Positions 44,471 to 45,479 of a stretch of DNA of 45,479 bases are shown here, one piece after another (position 1 is the first letter of the stretch; each line of letters opens with the position of its first letter). Under the pieces are notes generated by a model. The model had not been told where the DNA came from and searched no databases. It saw only the letters and a list, made by a program, of their open reading frames with translations. The translations under genes were made by a program, and so were the position numbers. The DNA comes from Sphingobacterium sp. UBA4616 (GTDB taxonomy: Bacteria; Bacteroidota; Bacteroidia; Sphingobacteriales; Sphingobacteriaceae): the NCBI GenBank assembly GCA_002386525.1, contig DGIS01000025.1, positions 224,099 through 269,577 on the forward strand, given 5' to 3'.

Positions 44471-45445
44471 ATGAAAATCTACAGAAGTTTAGATGATTTC
44501 TCACCTATTGAAAATGCAGTTGTAACCATCGGCACTTTTGACGGTGTTCATATTGGCCACCAAAAAATATTGGCCCACTTAAAGGAAGCTGCTCATAAAA
44601 TCAATGGGGAGACAATTTTGCTTACTTTTTTTCCACACCCTCGGTTGATTATCAATCCAGATGATGATAGCTTACGCTTAATCAACGATATCGAAGAAAA
44701 GGTCAGTCAGTTGAGTAAAGTTGGCATTGACCATTTGATTATCATTCCCTTTTCCCGTGATTTTTCCAATCAAACTCCAGAAGAATATATTAGTAATGTT
44801 CTTGTAGGAAAACTCGGCACCAAAAAAATTGTGATAGGCTACGATCACCATTTCGGAAAGGATCGAAAGGGTAGTATGGGTGATTTAGAACAGTTTGCCT
44901 CCATATTTGATTACAGTGTCGACGAAATCCCCGAGCAGGATATCAATGATATTGCCGTATCCTCAACACGGGTGCGCGAAGCACTTATAAAGGGTGACAT
45001 AAAAACGGCAAATCTATATTTGGGTTATCCTTTTGAATTGACAGGCACTGTGATTAGAGGCGACCAAATCGGACGTACGATCGGATTTCCTACGGCAAAC
45101 TTACAGGTTCACGAACCGCATAAACTTATACCAGCCTATGGTATATATGCAGTTGAGGTACATATCTACAATCACATCCAAAACATTACTACTGGTGAAT
45201 ACAAGGAAGAAAGCCCTGTTTCAATTGCCAAAGGTATGGGTTATATAGGAACTAGACCCACCGTGGATGGCATGAACCGAGCTATCGAAATCAGCCTATT
45301 TGATTTCGATCAGGATATTTACGGTAAAACACTGCGCGTAAAATTCCTTCACTTTATCCGTCATGACGAACGTTTCGACTCGTTAGAAGCAATGAAAGAG
45401 CAGATCAGAGCGGACGAAGCCCAAATTAGAAGTCTTATTGGTTAG
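44471..45445 (+). CDS. ribF: bifunctional riboflavin kinase / FAD synthetase
   Basis: Converts riboflavin to FMN and FMN to FAD. The 324-residue protein has the N-terminal FAD synthetase (nucleotidyltransferase) domain with GTFDGVHIGHQKIL and FSRDFSNQTPEEYI, the SSTRVREAL segment, and the C-terminal riboflavin kinase domain with GDQIGRTIGFPTANL and GYIGTRPTVDG. Both domains look intact and the length is normal. It ends 34 bp before the window edge. Confidence 0.97.
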   Translation: MKIYRSLDDFSPIENAVVTIGTFDGVHIGHQKILAHLKEAAHKINGETILLTFFPHPRLIINPDDDSLRLINDIEEKVSQLSKVGIDHLIIIPFSRDFSNQTPEEYISNVLVGKLGTKKIVIGYDHHFGKDRKGSMGDLEQFASIFDYSVDEIPEQDINDIAVSSTRVREALIKGDIKTANLYLGYPFELTGTVIRGDQIGRTIGFPTANLQVHEPHKLIPAYGIYAVEVHIYNHIQNITTGEYKEESPVSIAKGMGYIGTRPTVDGMNRAIEISLFDFDQDIYGKTLRVKFLHFIRHDERFDSLEAMKEQIRADEAQIRSLIG

Positions 45446-45479
45446 AGCAGCGTCTTGATTATCAAATAGAAAAGCGGGA

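Noticed and set aside
1..45479. tRNA genes, CRISPR arrays, complete IS elements or prophage genes
   Set aside because: Scanning intergenic regions showed no T-loop-like GGTTCGA cores, no direct-repeat arrays and no transposase, integrase or phage structural motifs.

Overview
The window looks like a chromosomal segment of a Bacteroidota bacterium, most likely Sphingobacteriaceae (Sphingobacterium or a close relative). The reasons are the gene order of two conserved blocks (nusB–DUF1573–yajC followed by ybbR–coaE, and ftsX–DUF3098–uppP–truB–ribF), Bacteroidota-type -7 promoter boxes (TAnnTTTG) in front of many genes, few recognisable Shine-Dalgarno sequences, long Bacteroidota-style NusB, and moderate AT richness. 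No tRNA, rRNA, CRISPR array, intact insertion sequence or prophage was seen.

Layout. 1–3.4 kb (minus): an operon of a polytopic membrane protein, dxr (isoprenoid synthesis) and rseP (site-2 protease). 3.5–7 kb (minus): a DPP-IV-type S9 peptidase with its own terminator, then dinB. 7.2–7.6 kb (plus): a small membrane-anchored protein. 7.7–10.2 kb (minus): ybbR–coaE–MBL-fold exonuclease. 10.4–13.3 kb (minus): a Leu/Phe/Val-type dehydrogenase lacking one catalytic lysine, nusB, a DUF1573 lipoprotein and yajC, closed by a strong terminator. 13.5–15.3 kb (plus): an ABC exporter half with a degenerate catalytic carboxylate. 15.4–20.8 kb (minus): a tightly packed set of GntP permease, RidA, D-threonine aldolase/D-serine dehydratase-like PLP enzyme, M19 dipeptidase and a nucleoside-symporter-like MFS protein. 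I read this as a D-amino acid or D-residue dipeptide utilisation locus. 21–22.5 kb (minus): pepD.

22.6–33.7 kb is a carbohydrate and envelope section. A GH130 glycosidase/phosphorylase and a two-domain GT4 glycosyltransferase face each other and overlap at their 3' ends. They are followed by a Maa-type acetyltransferase, a coupled nnr–GNAT pair, a 1140-residue membrane protein that fuses GH18-like, NodB deacetylase and GT2 synthase modules, and a DUF4846 lipoprotein.

33.7–37 kb is a decaying stretch. It holds a 5'-truncated flavohemoglobin (hmp), an Rrf2/NsrR-type regulator with an in-frame stop and a missing cluster cysteine, a 1.27-kb gene desert carrying a 60-bp near-perfect palindrome, and what may be a broken HU-like gene. 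From 37 kb on the sequence is ordinary again: GNAT proteins, a cold-shock-domain protein, leuS, and the ftsX–ribF operon running off the right side.

The most interesting items are the eroded nitric-oxide locus, the D-amino acid operon, the GH130/GT4 pair, the GH18–CE4–GT2 fusion and the Lys-to-Ser change in the leucine dehydrogenase homologue. None proves a new system from sequence alone.
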